Assembly (NCBI GenBank): GCA_017617545.1
Contig: JAFZVZ010000040.1
Location: forward strand, 1-64,000
Reading direction: 5' to 3'
Length of the DNA: 64,000 bases
DNA from: Lachnospiraceae bacterium
GTDB taxonomy: Bacteria; Bacillota; Clostridia; Lachnospirales; Lachnospiraceae
A program made the position numbers and the translations under genes. Shown in pieces: positions 36,322 through 46,339 of the stretch; position 1 is the first letter of the stretch, and every line of letters starts with the position of its first letter. A model generated the notes under the pieces. That model searched no databases and was not told the origin of the DNA. It saw nothing but the letters and a program-made list of their open reading frames with translations.

Positions 36322-37521
36322 ATGGAAAAGAGGTTGTTTACTTCGGAGTCGGTAACCGAAGGACATCCCGATAAGATCTGCGACCAGATTTCGGACGCAG
36401 TGCTTGATGCGATGATCGCACAGGACCCGATGAGCCGTGTCGCCTGCGAGACGGCGATCACGACCGGACTTGTGCTTGTGATGGGTGAGGTTACGACCGA
36501 AGCCTATGTGGATATTCAGAAGACCGTGCGTGACACGATCCGCGAGATCGGATACACGCGCGCCAAGTATGGATTTGACGCCGACACGTGCGGCGTCATT
36601 GTCGCGCTTGATGAGCAGTCGGCGGACATCGCGATGGGCGTCAACAAGGCGCTCGAGGCGAAGCAGGACGGGTCCACGGATGCGGGCAGCCGCATGGAGG
36701 ACACCAACGTCGGCGCCGGCGACCAGGGTATGATGTTCGGTTACGCGACGAACGAGACGCCCGAGTTGATGCCGTACCCGATCAGCCTTGCGCACAAGCT
36801 GACGAGAAAGCTCTCCGAGGTTCGCAAGAACGGGACGCTCCCGTATCTTCGTCCGGACGGCAAGTCCCAGGTGACCGTGGAGTACGACGAGAACGGCAAG
36901 CCCGTGCATCTGCACGCGGTCGTGCTCTCGACGCAGCATGACCCGGATATCACGCAGGAGCAGCTTCACGCGGATGTTCGCAAGTACGTCCTCGACCCGG
37001 TTCTGCCGGCGGAGATGGTGGACGACGATACGATCTTCTACATCAATCCGACCGGTCGTTTCGTGATCGGCGGTCCGAACGGTGACTCCGGTCTGACCGG
37101 CCGCAAGATCATCGTGGATACCTACGGCGGATATGCGCGCCACGGCGGCGGAGCATTTTCCGGAAAGGACTGCACGAAGGTGGACCGTTCCGCAAGCTAC
37201 GCGGCTCGCTATGTTGCGAAAAATGTTGTAGCCGCAGGCCTCGCGGACCGCTGTGAGGTTCAGCTCTCCTACGCCATCGGCGTTGCGGAGCCCACCTCGG
37301 TGATGCTGGATACCTTCGGCACCGGCAAGATTTCCGATGTTGAGCTCACGAAGATCGTCCGCAAGGTCTTCGACCTTCGCCCGGGCGGCATCATCAAGAT
37401 GCTCGACCTGCGCCGGCCGATTTACAAGCAGACTGCGGCGTACGGCCACTTCGGGCGCACGGATGTGGATCTGCCTTGGGAGCGCACCGACAAGATCGAG
37501 GAGCTGCGCAAGTTCCTGTAG
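36322..37521 (+). CDS. metK: S-adenosylmethionine synthetase
   Basis: 399 residues, standard. It starts at the ATG at 36322 behind GGAGGAG. The motifs are [45 protein letters not shown] and [12 protein letters not shown]. It makes SAM from methionine and ATP in the cytoplasm. It is followed by a terminator, then metF and metH. No SAM riboswitch was recognised upstream; the leader is only 32 bases behind murA, so it is probably cotranscribed with it. A CATTTTCC copy lies in the codons for AFSG at 37154. Confidence 0.97.
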   Translation: MEKRLFTSESVTEGHPDKICDQISDAVLDAMIAQDPMSRVACETAITTGLVLVMGEVTTEAYVDIQKTVRDTIREIGYTRAKYGFDADTCGVIVALDEQSADIAMGVNKALEAKQDGSTDAGSRMEDTNVGAGDQGMMFGYATNETPELMPYPISLAHKLTRKLSEVRKNGTLPYLRPDGKSQVTVEYDENGKPVHLHAVVLSTQHDPDITQEQLHADVRKYVLDPVLPAEMVDDDTIFYINPTGRFVIGGPNGDSGLTGRKIIVDTYGGYARHGGGAFSGKDCTKVDRSASYAARYVAKNVVAAGLADRCEVQLSYAIGVAEPTSVMLDTFGTGKISDVELTKIVRKVFDLRPGGIIKMLDLRRPIYKQTAAYGHFGRTDVDLPWERTDKIEELRKFL

Positions 37522-37605
37522 GACGCTGGCGTCACATGTCGGTAATGTAAATCGAATCAGGATCGGCTGCACGCCAAGTCTGCGCAGCCAATGAATATGT
37601 GCAGA

Positions 37606-37642
37606 ACGGGCAAGCGGGGTACATCCGGCTTGCCCGTGTTTT
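37606..37642 (+). terminator. Rho-independent terminator of metK
   Basis: ACGGGCAAGC (37606-37615) pairs with GCTTGCCCGT (37628-37637), followed by GTTTTGG. Confidence 0.8.
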
Positions 37643-37723
37643 GGCATGTATAGGATATGGTTTTTAAGGCCGGAAACGGCCCGGAGAGACCGCAAAGAAC
37701 ACGCATTGAGGAGTGGCAACGGG

Positions 37724-38614
37724 ATGAAACTGACAGACATCATGAAAAACGGACGCACGGCATTTACTTTTGAGATTTTCCCTCCGAAGAAGGATATGCC
37801 GATCGAGACGATCTACAAGACGCTGGACGGACTTCAGGGCCTGCATCCGGATTTCATCAGCGTGACGTACGGTGCCGGCGGAAGCGCTGCCGACACGAAG
37901 ACCGCGGACATCGCGGAGATCATCGAGAAGCAGTACGGCATCGCCTCGGCGGTGCATCTGACGTGTCTGTACAACTCGAAAGAGGACATCGACATGATCT
38001 GCGAGCAGCTGAAGGCGCGCGGGATCGAGAACATCCTGGCGCTGCGCGGCGACCGCAATCCGAACGCCGAGAGGGAGATACAGACCGATTTTAAGCATGC
38101 TTCCGATCTGATCGCGTACCTGAAGACGAAGGGCGAGTTCCACATCATGGGCGCCTGCTACCCCGAAGGCCACATGGAGGCGTCGTCGCTCGACGCGGAC
38201 ATTGAGAACCTGAAGAAGAAGGTGGACGCGGGCGCGGATCATCTGCTGTCGCAGCTGTTTTTCGACAACGATGCGTACTTTCGCTTCCTTGACAAGGCGC
38301 GCGCGGCAGGCATCAACGTGCCGATCGAGGCAGGCATCATGCCGTGTACGAGCAAGACGTCGATCGAGCGCATGGTCACGATGTGCGGCGCGAGTATTCC
38401 CGCGAAGTTTGCACGCATGATGGCGCGCTACGAGGCGTATCCGGACTCGGTTCGCGAGGGCGGCATCGCCTACGCGATCGACCAGATCATCGATCTCGTG
38501 TCGCGCGGCGTGGACGGCATCCACCTTTACACAATGAACAATCCCTATGTGGCGAAGCGCATCACCGATGCGGTTGCGCCGATGATCAACCCGGGCCTGA
38601 TCCGGGAGGAGTGA
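37724..38614 (+). CDS. metF: methylenetetrahydrofolate reductase
   Basis: 296 residues from the ATG at 37724, preceded by GGAG; an extension to 37646 overlaps the terminator region. It reduces 5,10-methylene-THF to 5-methyl-THF with a flavin cofactor. Landmarks: TFEIFPPKK (catalytic Glu), DFISVTYGAGGS, HLTCLYNSKEDI, NILALRGDRN, CYPEGHMEA, GADHLLSQLFFDNDAYFRFLDKAR, VPIEAGIMP. It is cotranscribed with the activation protein and metH, giving a one-carbon to methionine unit. Confidence 0.96.
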   Translation: MKLTDIMKNGRTAFTFEIFPPKKDMPIETIYKTLDGLQGLHPDFISVTYGAGGSAADTKTADIAEIIEKQYGIASAVHLTCLYNSKEDIDMICEQLKARGIENILALRGDRNPNAEREIQTDFKHASDLIAYLKTKGEFHIMGACYPEGHMEASSLDADIENLKKKVDAGADHLLSQLFFDNDAYFRFLDKARAAGINVPIEAGIMPCTSKTSIERMVTMCGASIPAKFARMMARYEAYPDSVREGGIAYAIDQIIDLVSRGVDGIHLYTMNNPYVAKRITDAVAPMINPGLIREE

Positions 38615-38619
38615 GATCT

Positions 38620-39360
38620 ATGGTTGAACTGAAACCGATCCGGATGGATGAAGCCGCGCGGTATTTGGGCTACGGCGATCAGACGCCGGACGAGACGATC
38701 CTGACGCTCATGAAGGAGTGCGAGGCGCCTCTGATGGAGGCGTGCCACCCCGCGTACAGCGTCGGCATCTTTGAACTGGAATGCTGCAGCGAGGATGAGG
38801 TCCGGCTTGCGGACTGCGCGCTCACACTGACAGGCAAGGACATCGTGAAGCATCTCGTGGGCTGCACGAAGGTGGCGATCGTAGCGGCGACGCTCGGCAG
38901 CGGCGTGGACACGCTGATGCGGCGGCTGCAGCTGACGAACATGCCCAAGGCGCTTTTGACAGACGCGATGGCGGGCGCAGCGATCGAGCAGATCTGCGAC
39001 GACATCCAGTCGGAGATTCAGGGGAAAATGCCCCTCTTCCGCCAGACCTGGCGCTTCTCGCCGGGATACGGCGACCTTCCTCTTGCGCTGCAGGACGAGC
39101 TCCTCGCGGCGGTGGAGGCGAACAAGAGAATTGGTCTGATGACGACGGACAGCCACATGCTGACGCCGCTCAAGTCGGTCACGGCGATCATCGGCTTGCA
39201 GGATATGACGAAGGAGCTGCGCAAGGTGGCGACGGAGGACGGGGACGCGATCTCCGCGCCGGTCGGAGCCTGTGCCGCGGGGGCGTGCGCGGGCTGCGCG
39301 TACCATGACAGCTGCCTGACGAGGCAGGATAAGACGGCGGAGGAGCCGCAGGACACGTAA
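38620..39360 (+). CDS. methionine synthase activation-domain protein
   Basis: 246 residues from the ATG at 38620, five bases after metF. The sequence resembles the C-terminal reactivation domain of MetH as a separate protein: EAARYLGYGDQTPDE, VAIVAATLGSGVDTLMRRL, MAGAAIEQICDDIQ, RFSPGYGDLPLALQ (the RFSPGYGD motif binds SAM in MetH), and MLTPLKSVTAIIGLQ. It ends in a Cys-rich tail with CAAGACAGCAYHDSC that may bind metal or iron-sulfur. It would reactivate oxidised cobalamin on MetH, encoded next, which lacks the domain. Confidence 0.9.
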   Translation: MVELKPIRMDEAARYLGYGDQTPDETILTLMKECEAPLMEACHPAYSVGIFELECCSEDEVRLADCALTLTGKDIVKHLVGCTKVAIVAATLGSGVDTLMRRLQLTNMPKALLTDAMAGAAIEQICDDIQSEIQGKMPLFRQTWRFSPGYGDLPLALQDELLAAVEANKRIGLMTTDSHMLTPLKSVTAIIGLQDMTKELRKVATEDGDAISAPVGACAAGACAGCAYHDSCLTRQDKTAEEPQDT

Positions 39361-39393
39361 GATATTGGTGACGGAACAGTCACAGAGGTGAAC

Positions 39394-41928
39394 ATGGCAG
39401 AGAACAGACAAATCTTGATACTCGACGGCGCGATGGGCACGGAGCTGCAGGCGGCGGGACTTCCCGTCGGCGGCATTCCCGAGGTGTGGAACATTGAGCA
39501 CCCCGAGGAGGTCACGGCGATCCATCGGCGGTACATTGAGGCCGGTTCCCAGGTCGTGTATACGAACACGTTCGGCGCGAACCGTCTGAAGATGGCAAAG
39601 GCCGGCTATCCGCTGCAGGCGCTGATCGTCTCCGCGATCGGCAATGCGCGCGCGGCGGTCGTTGAGACCGGCAGACCGGATGTGAAGGTCGCGATGGACA
39701 TCGGCCCGATCGGCCGGTTGATCGAGCCGCTCGGAGACATGTCCTTCGACGAGGCGTACGATATCTTCGCCGAGGAAATGCGCGCGGCGAAGGGCGCTGA
39801 CATGATCGTCATCGAGACGATGAGCGACCTGAGTGAGACGAAAGCAGCGGTGCTTGCCGCGAAAGAGAACACCGACCTTCCGGTTTTCGTGACGATGAGC
39901 TTCGAGGCGAACTCGAGAACCTTCACAGGCACGAGCATCGCGTCGATGGCACTGACATTTTCCGACATGGGCATCGACGGAATCGGCATGAACTGCTCGC
40001 TCGGACCGGAAGAGCTGCTGCCGATGGTGAAGGAGCTCTACACCTGTACGAAGCTGCCGCTCGTGGTCAAGCCGAACGCCGGCTTGCCCGATCCGGCGAC
40101 GAACACCTACAACGTGTTGCCCGAGGAATTCGGCGCGATCATGCGGAAAATGCTCCCCTACGGCGTCTGCGCGGTCGGCGGCTGCTGCGGTACCTCGCCT
40201 GAGTATATCCGTGAGCTTGTACGCGTCGTGCGCGAGTGGGAGGCGGAGAGAGACGCGGTTGAGGCGGGGAAGAACGGCAGCGACGAGGCTGCGAAGAGCT
40301 TCTACCCCGACGATTACGAGGAGCTCACGACACTTCGCAACACGCGCCCGACGGGTATCGCGTCGGCGAGCAAGGCCGTGTGGTTCACGGAGCCGCGCTG
40401 CATCGGCGAGCGCATCAACCCGACCGGCAAGAAGCGCTTCAAGGAGGCGCTGCAGAACGGTGATATGGATTATATTCTCGGACAGGCCATCTCCCAGGTG
40501 GAGGCGGGCGCCGAGATTTTGGATGTCAATGTCGGACTGCCCGGCATCGACGAGACCGCGATGATGGTCCGCGTGATCCGCGAGCTGCAGGCGGTTGTCG
40601 ATGTGCCGCTGCAGATCGACTCGAACAAGCCCGAGGTGCTGGAGGCGGCGTTGCGCATCTACTGCGGCAAGCCGCTCGTGAACAGCGTCAACGGTGAGGA
40701 GAAGAGCCTTACGTCGATCCTGCCGCTTGTGAAGAAGTACGGCGCGGCCGTGGTCGGCCTGACGCTCGATGAGAACGGGATCGGCAAGACGGCGGAGGAG
40801 CGCTTCGCGGTTGCGGAGAAGATCGTGTCCCGCGCGGAGGCGGCAGGCATCCGCCGCGAGAACCTTCAGATCGACTGCCTCACGCTCACGGCGAGCGCGG
40901 AGCAGGCGGGCGTCGCGGAGACATTGAAGGCGGTCGCGATGGTGCATGACAGACTGCATTTGGGCGCGGTGCTCGGCGTTTCGAACGTGAGCTTCGGACT
41001 TCCGAACCGCGACGTGATCAACACGGCATTTCTCACGATGGCGCTGCAGAACGGTCTTACTTTGCCGATCATGAACCCGAACTCCGAGGGCATGATGGGC
41101 GCGCTGCGCGCGTATCGCGTATTAATGAATATTGACAAGAACTCCCTTGCGTACATGGATGCGTATCGCGACTGGCAGCCGGCACAGACTGTTGTCGTCG
41201 CGGCCGGGGCGGCCGGTGCAGCAGGCGCTGTGGCCAATGCCGGCGTGAGCGCTCCTACGGGTGACACGGTAGCCGCGGACATCGCGGCAAAGCTCGGCGA
41301 CGGCGCGGCTTCGCTGTACACGGCAGTTGTCCGCGGACTTGCGGCGCAGGGTACGGAGCTTACGAAGAGCCTTCTCGGGACGATGGACTCGATGGATATC
41401 GTCAACGGTGTTTTGATCCCCGCGCTCGACACGGTCGGTGCCGGCTTTGAGAAGGGAAGGATTTTCCTTCCTCAGCTGATCTTGTCCGCCTCCGTGGTGC
41501 AGGGCGCATTTTCCGAGATCAAGAACCATATGCGCGCAAGCGGCGCTGACGCGGTCAGCAAGGGCACGATCGTGCTCGCGACCGTCAAGGGCGACATCCA
41601 CGACATCGGCAAGAACATTGTGAAGGTGTTGTTGGAAAACTACGGATTTACGGTTGTCGACCTCGGTCGCGACGTTGAGATCGAGGCGGTCGTGAAGGCA
41701 GCGCGGGAGACGGGCACGCCGCTCGTCGGGTTGAGCGCGCTGATGACGACGACGCTGCCGAGCATGCGCGACACGATCGTTGCGCTCCGCGAGGCGGGCC
41801 TTCCGTGCAAGGTTGTCGTGGGCGGCGCGGTACTGACACCGGAGTACGCGGCGGAGATCGGCGCGGATTACTACGGGCGCGACGCGAAAGCGACGGTCGA
41901 TATCGCTCGGGAAGTGTTCGGGGTCTGA
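39394..41928 (+). CDS. metH: cobalamin-dependent methionine synthase, lacking the C-terminal activation domain
   Basis: 844 residues from the ATG at 39394 behind GAGG; a GTG two codons earlier is possible. The homocysteine-binding domain has zinc ligands C201, C264 and C265 (MNCSLGPEE and VGGCCGTSP). The pterin-binding domain follows (IGERINPTGKKRFKEAL, then DSNKPEVLEAAL). An Ala/Gly-rich linker leads to the cap and B12-binding domains with DIHDIGKNI, where His736 is the lower cobalt ligand. The reactivation domain of full-length MetH is absent and is supplied by the upstream gene. It transfers methyl from 5-methyl-THF to homocysteine. Confidence 0.96.
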   Translation: MAENRQILILDGAMGTELQAAGLPVGGIPEVWNIEHPEEVTAIHRRYIEAGSQVVYTNTFGANRLKMAKAGYPLQALIVSAIGNARAAVVETGRPDVKVAMDIGPIGRLIEPLGDMSFDEAYDIFAEEMRAAKGADMIVIETMSDLSETKAAVLAAKENTDLPVFVTMSFEANSRTFTGTSIASMALTFSDMGIDGIGMNCSLGPEELLPMVKELYTCTKLPLVVKPNAGLPDPATNTYNVLPEEFGAIMRKMLPYGVCAVGGCCGTSPEYIRELVRVVREWEAERDAVEAGKNGSDEAAKSFYPDDYEELTTLRNTRPTGIASASKAVWFTEPRCIGERINPTGKKRFKEALQNGDMDYILGQAISQVEAGAEILDVNVGLPGIDETAMMVRVIRELQAVVDVPLQIDSNKPEVLEAALRIYCGKPLVNSVNGEEKSLTSILPLVKKYGAAVVGLTLDENGIGKTAEERFAVAEKIVSRAEAAGIRRENLQIDCLTLTASAEQAGVAETLKAVAMVHDRLHLGAVLGVSNVSFGLPNRDVINTAFLTMALQNGLTLPIMNPNSEGMMGALRAYRVLMNIDKNSLAYMDAYRDWQPAQTVVVAAGAAGAAGAVANAGVSAPTGDTVAADIAAKLGDGAASLYTAVVRGLAAQGTELTKSLLGTMDSMDIVNGVLIPALDTVGAGFEKGRIFLPQLILSASVVQGAFSEIKNHMRASGADAVSKGTIVLATVKGDIHDIGKNIVKVLLENYGFTVVDLGRDVEIEAVVKAARETGTPLVGLSALMTTTLPSMRDTIVALREAGLPCKVVVGGAVLTPEYAAEIGADYYGRDAKATVDIAREVFGV

Positions 41929-42101
41929 CGAGGTTAAGGGCTTACAATATCGGGAGAAGAGACATGTGTATCACACGGCTTCGGAGATGGCTTCGAAGGA
42001 AACAAGGCGACGGTTCCGGGAATCCCGCGACGGCGGTTGCGGAAGGAACGGGCAGCTCCGGCGCGGCAGACAATTTCACGGAAACAGAAGGTAAGGACAG
42101 A

Positions 42102-42665
42102 ATGTTTTTGATCATCGGTCTCGGCAACCCCGGGACAAAATACGCGGGCACGAGGCACAACATCGGATGGGACGCGGTGACGGCGATCGCGGACGCAACC
42201 GGCATCGCCCTCAAGACGAAGGAGTGCAAGGGCATCACCGGCACGGGCGTCATCGACGGCGTGAAGGTGAAACTTGTGCAGCCGCAGACGTTTATGAACA
42301 ACAGCGGGGAGTGCGTGCGCGCTCTCATGGATTTTTACAAGGTTCCGGCGGACGACATCCTCATCATCTGCGATGAGGTTTCGCTGGCGACCGGGCGGCT
42401 TCGCATCCGTGCCAAGGGAAGCGCGGGTGGTCACAACGGAATGAAGAGCATCATTCAGCACATCGGCACGAGCGATTTTGCGAGACTTCGCATCGGTGTC
42501 GGGGAGAAGCCCGAAGGGTGGGATCTCGCCGACCATGTGCTGGCTCATTTTCCGAAGGAGGAGGAACCGACGGTGCGGGAAGCGCTCGCGAAGGCGCGTG
42601 ACGCCGTGCGGTGCATTCTCTCGGACGGTGTGGAAGAGGCGATGAACCGCTACAACGGCGGTTGA
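42102..42665 (+). CDS. pth: peptidyl-tRNA hydrolase
   Basis: 187 residues from the ATG at 42102, eight bases after AAGGA. The family pattern starts exactly there: MFLIIGLGNPGTKYAGTRHNIGWDAV (catalytic His20 and Asn10), VQPQTFMNNSGECV, ICDEVSLATGRLRIRAKGSAGGHNGMKSI and LRIGVGEKP. It frees tRNA from stalled peptidyl-tRNA. An in-frame ATG at 41964 behind GGGAGAAGAG would add a 46-residue basic leader (MCITRLRRWLRRKQGDG...); I prefer the family start. mfd begins 93 bases downstream. Confidence 0.94.
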   Translation: MFLIIGLGNPGTKYAGTRHNIGWDAVTAIADATGIALKTKECKGITGTGVIDGVKVKLVQPQTFMNNSGECVRALMDFYKVPADDILIICDEVSLATGRLRIRAKGSAGGHNGMKSIIQHIGTSDFARLRIGVGEKPEGWDLADHVLAHFPKEEEPTVREALAKARDAVRCILSDGVEEAMNRYNGG

Positions 42666-42757
42666 GAAGGAACGATTGAAGGAAATGTGCCGCTGCGGCG
42701 GCTGACGGTTTTGGCGCGGGCGTTTGCGTCGGGGGATCAGGTAACAGGAGCGCAGGA

Positions 42758-45700
42758 ATGAAGACATTTACGGAGCCCATGCGGGCGTCCAACGAGTTTG
42801 AAGCGGTCGGGGAGCACCTTCGCCGCGGCGAGACGCCCGTTATGGTGACGGGCTGCACGCCGGTGCAGAAGGCGCAGTTTATGTATGCTCTCGGCGAGCC
42901 GTATCAGTACCGCCTGATCATCGCGGAGGACGACCTGAAGGCGAAAATCCTGTACGAGGACTACCGCGAGTTCGACCCGGACACGGTGTACATGCCGGAC
43001 AAGGATCTGATCTTCTTCAGCGCGGGCGTGCAGGGCAATATGACACTGCGCGAGCGCATGAGCGTGCTGCGGCGCCTCGCGGAGACGCAGGAAAATGGTG
43101 GGCGGCTCACGGTCGTGACGACCATCCGCATCGGTCTTGAGCGGCTTCAGCCGCTTGAGGAGATCCTCGCCGCGCGACTGACGATCGCGAGGGATTCGGA
43201 GATCTCCCTGACGGAGCTTACAAAGCGGCTCACGGAGATGTGCTACCGGCGCGTGGACCAGGTCGAGATGGCGGGAGAATTTGCCGTGCGAGGAGGTATC
43301 CTCGACGTGTTCCCGATCTCGCAGGACAACCCGTACCGCATCGAGTTCTGGGGAGATGAGATCGATGACATCAAGGTCTTCGACTCGGCGAGCCAGCGCT
43401 CGATCGAATCGGCCGACGGGCTGACGATCTACCCCGCGGTGGAGCTCGTGCTGAGCGAGGAGGAGCGGGAGGCCAGTCTTGCGCGCATGGAGCGCGACGT
43501 GAAGCAGACCGCGGACAAACTCGATGCCGCGAAGCATTACGACGAGTCGCACCATCTGCGCGTGATGGCGTCGGAGCTGGCGGACAACATCCGCTACCTG
43601 CCCGGGAGCGTGAACCTCGGGGCATTTATCGACTATTTCAAGAAGGACACCGCGACGTTCTTCTCTTATTTTCCGAAGGACACGATCGTGTTCCTCGACG
43701 AGCCTACCAATCAGGCGGAAAATGCGGAGGCCGTCGTCGCGGAGTACACGGAGAGCATGACGGCGCGCCTCGCGGCGGGAAGCCTGCTGCCGGGGCAGCT
43801 GCGCGCGATCAACGATAACAGGCGCATGTTCGCGGAGCTGGCGGCGCGCAAGACGGTGGCGTTGGCGGCATTTGTCGTCCGCGACACCATGATCGATTAC
43901 CGCCACCGGTACGACCTCGGCGTGCGCGCGATCTCGTCGTACGGGAAGAACCTGGAGGCGCTTGCCAAGGACCTTTCGACGTATAAGAAAAAGGGCTACC
44001 GCATGCTGCTCGTCTGCCCGTCGCACACGAGGGCGAAGCACCTGGTGCAGGAACTCGAGGAGTACGGCGTGATCTCCTTCTACACGGAGGATCCCGCGCG
44101 CGTTGTCGGAGAGCGCGAGGTCATGATCGTGTACGGCAAGCTGCGGAGCGGTTTTGAGTATCCGCTGCTTCGCTTTGTCGTCATCACGGAGAGCGACATT
44201 TTCGGGCGCGAGCGCGCGAAGGTCGAGAGGAAGAAGAGCAACCGCAAGGCGCTCGACTACCATGAGCTGTCGAACGGCGACTATGTGATCCATGAAAATA
44301 ACGGCATCGGCATTTACCGGGGCCTTGTACAGCTTGAAACCGAGGGCGTGACGAAGGATTACGTGAAGGTCGAGTACGAAGGCGGAACGTGCTACGTGCC
44401 GGCGACGGGGCTTGACGTGCTGCAGAAGTACGCGGACGCCGACGTCGAGAAGAAACCGAAGCTCAACCGCCTCGGCGGGGCGGAATGGAAGAAGACCAAG
44501 GCGAAGGTGCAGAAGAGCGTGAACAACATCGCGCAGGAGCTTGTCAACCTGTACGCGATCCGCTCGAGCAGAAAGGGCTTCGCCTACGAGAAGGACAACG
44601 AGTGGCAGCGCGAGTTTGAGGAGCTGTTCCCGTTCGAGGAGACGGACGACCAGCTTCGCGCCATCGCGGACACCAAGCGCGATATGGAGAGCGACCGGAT
44701 CATGGACCGCCTGATCTGCGGCGACGTCGGCTACGGCAAGACGGAGATCGCGCTCCGCGCCGCGTTTAAGGCGGTGCTGAACGGCAAGCAGGTGGCGGTT
44801 CTGGTGCCGACGACCATCCTCGCGCAGCAGCATTATAATACCTTCATGCAGCGGCTGATGAATTTTCCGTGCCGCGTTGATATGCTATCCCGCTTCCGCA
44901 CGCCGAAGGAACAGGCGCGGACGATCGCGGACATCCGCAAGGGTATGGTGGACATCGTGATCGGCACGCACCGCATTCTTTCCAAGGATGTGCAGTTTAA
45001 AAATCTCGGGCTGCTGATCGTCGACGAGGAGCAGCGATTCGGCGTCACGCACAAGGAGAAGATCAAGCAGCTGCGAAACGATGTCGACGCGCTCACGCTG
45101 ACGGCAACGCCCATCCCGCGCACGCTCCACATGAGCCTGATCGGCATCCGCGACATGAGCATCCTTGAGGAGCCGCCGCTTGACCGCCTGCCGATCCAGA
45201 CCTTTGTCATGGAGTACAGCCCGGAGATCGCGCGAGAGGCGATCAACAGAGAACTTGCAAGAGAAGGGCAAGTGTATTATATTTACAACAGGGTGAAGGA
45301 TATCTCTGACGTTGCGGCCAAGCTGCAGGAGCTCTGTCCCGAGGCCAACATCGCGTACGCGCACGGTCAGATGGAAGAGCGTGTTCTCGAGAAGATCATG
45401 ACGCGGTTCATCAACCGCGAGATTGACGTGCTTGTCTCAACGACGATCGTGGAGACGGGCATGGACATCAGCAATGTCAACACGATGATCATCGACGGAG
45501 CGGAGCGGCTCGGACTGTCGCAGATGTATCAGCTCCGCGGGCGCGTCGGCCGTTCCAACCGTATCGCCTACGCGTTTCTGATGTACCGTCGTGACAAGAT
45601 GCTGACGGAGACGGCGGAGAAGCGCCTCAGCGCGATCCGCGACTACACGGAGCTCGGCGCGGGGTACCGCATTTCCCTTCGCGACCTTGAGATCCGCGGC

Positions 45701-46291
45701 GCCGGAAACCTTCTCGGCGCGGAGCAGCACGGGCAGATCGCGGCGGTCGGCTACGAGCTGTATTGTAAAATGCTCAACGAGGCCATCCGCGCGATGAAGG
45801 GTGACACGGAGGTTCGTGAGCTGTTCGAGACGCAGATAGATGCGGACGTAGACGCGTATATTCCCGCGACCTACATCCGCAACGAGATACAGAAGCTTGA
45901 CATGTACAAGCGCATCGCATCCATTGAATCGGAGGATGATGTGGAGGAGATGCAGGATGAGCTGACCGACCGGTTCGGCGACATGCCGGACAGTGTGGAT
46001 CTGCTGATCCGCGTCGCATACCTCAAGGCGCTTGCGCATAAGGCATATGTCGAAAAATTAACGATCCGCGATGGGTTCCTTGTGCTTCGCATGTTCGCTA
46101 AGGCAGCGCTTCATGCGGAGGGAATCCCCGAGGTGGTGGAGCAGTTCCGCGGACGGCTGCATGTGCAGACGGGCGAGGTTCCGGTGTTCACCTACACGCT
46201 GCAGGGGAAGAAGCAGGGCAACCCGGATTTCGGGGCGCAGTTCCGCGAGACGGAGAGCGTGCTGAAGGAGCTCGGGAAGCTGGCGGAGTGA
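42758..46291 (+). CDS. mfd: transcription-repair coupling factor
   Basis: 1177 residues, full length. The N-terminal UvrB-homology part includes VMVTGCTPVQKAQF and RGGILDVFPI. The RNA-polymerase-interacting domain follows (GDYVIHENNGIGIYRGL). The helicase motor has Walker A CGDVGYGKTEIALRAAFKA, motif II DEEQRFG, VDALTLTATPIPRTLHMS, and TGMDISNVNTMIID, and the TRG motif is recognisable in GRVGRSNRIAYAF. The C-terminal domain is intact. It removes stalled RNA polymerase and recruits UvrA. The next gene, a PrsA/SurA-like lipoprotein, starts 48 bases later, the order seen in many Clostridia. Confidence 0.97.
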   Translation: MKTFTEPMRASNEFEAVGEHLRRGETPVMVTGCTPVQKAQFMYALGEPYQYRLIIAEDDLKAKILYEDYREFDPDTVYMPDKDLIFFSAGVQGNMTLRERMSVLRRLAETQENGGRLTVVTTIRIGLERLQPLEEILAARLTIARDSEISLTELTKRLTEMCYRRVDQVEMAGEFAVRGGILDVFPISQDNPYRIEFWGDEIDDIKVFDSASQRSIESADGLTIYPAVELVLSEEEREASLARMERDVKQTADKLDAAKHYDESHHLRVMASELADNIRYLPGSVNLGAFIDYFKKDTATFFSYFPKDTIVFLDEPTNQAENAEAVVAEYTESMTARLAAGSLLPGQLRAINDNRRMFAELAARKTVALAAFVVRDTMIDYRHRYDLGVRAISSYGKNLEALAKDLSTYKKKGYRMLLVCPSHTRAKHLVQELEEYGVISFYTEDPARVVGEREVMIVYGKLRSGFEYPLLRFVVITESDIFGRERAKVERKKSNRKALDYHELSNGDYVIHENNGIGIYRGLVQLETEGVTKDYVKVEYEGGTCYVPATGLDVLQKYADADVEKKPKLNRLGGAEWKKTKAKVQKSVNNIAQELVNLYAIRSSRKGFAYEKDNEWQREFEELFPFEETDDQLRAIADTKRDMESDRIMDRLICGDVGYGKTEIALRAAFKAVLNGKQVAVLVPTTILAQQHYNTFMQRLMNFPCRVDMLSRFRTPKEQARTIADIRKGMVDIVIGTHRILSKDVQFKNLGLLIVDEEQRFGVTHKEKIKQLRNDVDALTLTATPIPRTLHMSLIGIRDMSILEEPPLDRLPIQTFVMEYSPEIAREAINRELAREGQVYYIYNRVKDISDVAAKLQELCPEANIAYAHGQMEERVLEKIMTRFINREIDVLVSTTIVETGMDISNVNTMIIDGAERLGLSQMYQLRGRVGRSNRIAYAFLMYRRDKMLTETAEKRLSAIRDYTELGAGYRISLRDLEIRGAGNLLGAEQHGQIAAVGYELYCKMLNEAIRAMKGDTEVRELFETQIDADVDAYIPATYIRNEIQKLDMYKRIASIESEDDVEEMQDELTDRFGDMPDSVDLLIRVAYLKALAHKAYVEKLTIRDGFLVLRMFAKAALHAEGIPEVVEQFRGRLHVQTGEVPVFTYTLQGKKQGNPDFGAQFRETESVLKELGKLAE

Positions 46292-46339
46292 CGGAACATT
46301 TTCCGAGAGACAGGATTACCTATTGTGGGAGGTATCAGT

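Noticed and set aside
38545-40959. 804-codon open frame on the minus strand across metF, the activation protein and metH
   Set aside because: An antisense frame rich in Arg, His and Leu, expected opposite GC-rich genes. The sense genes are certain.
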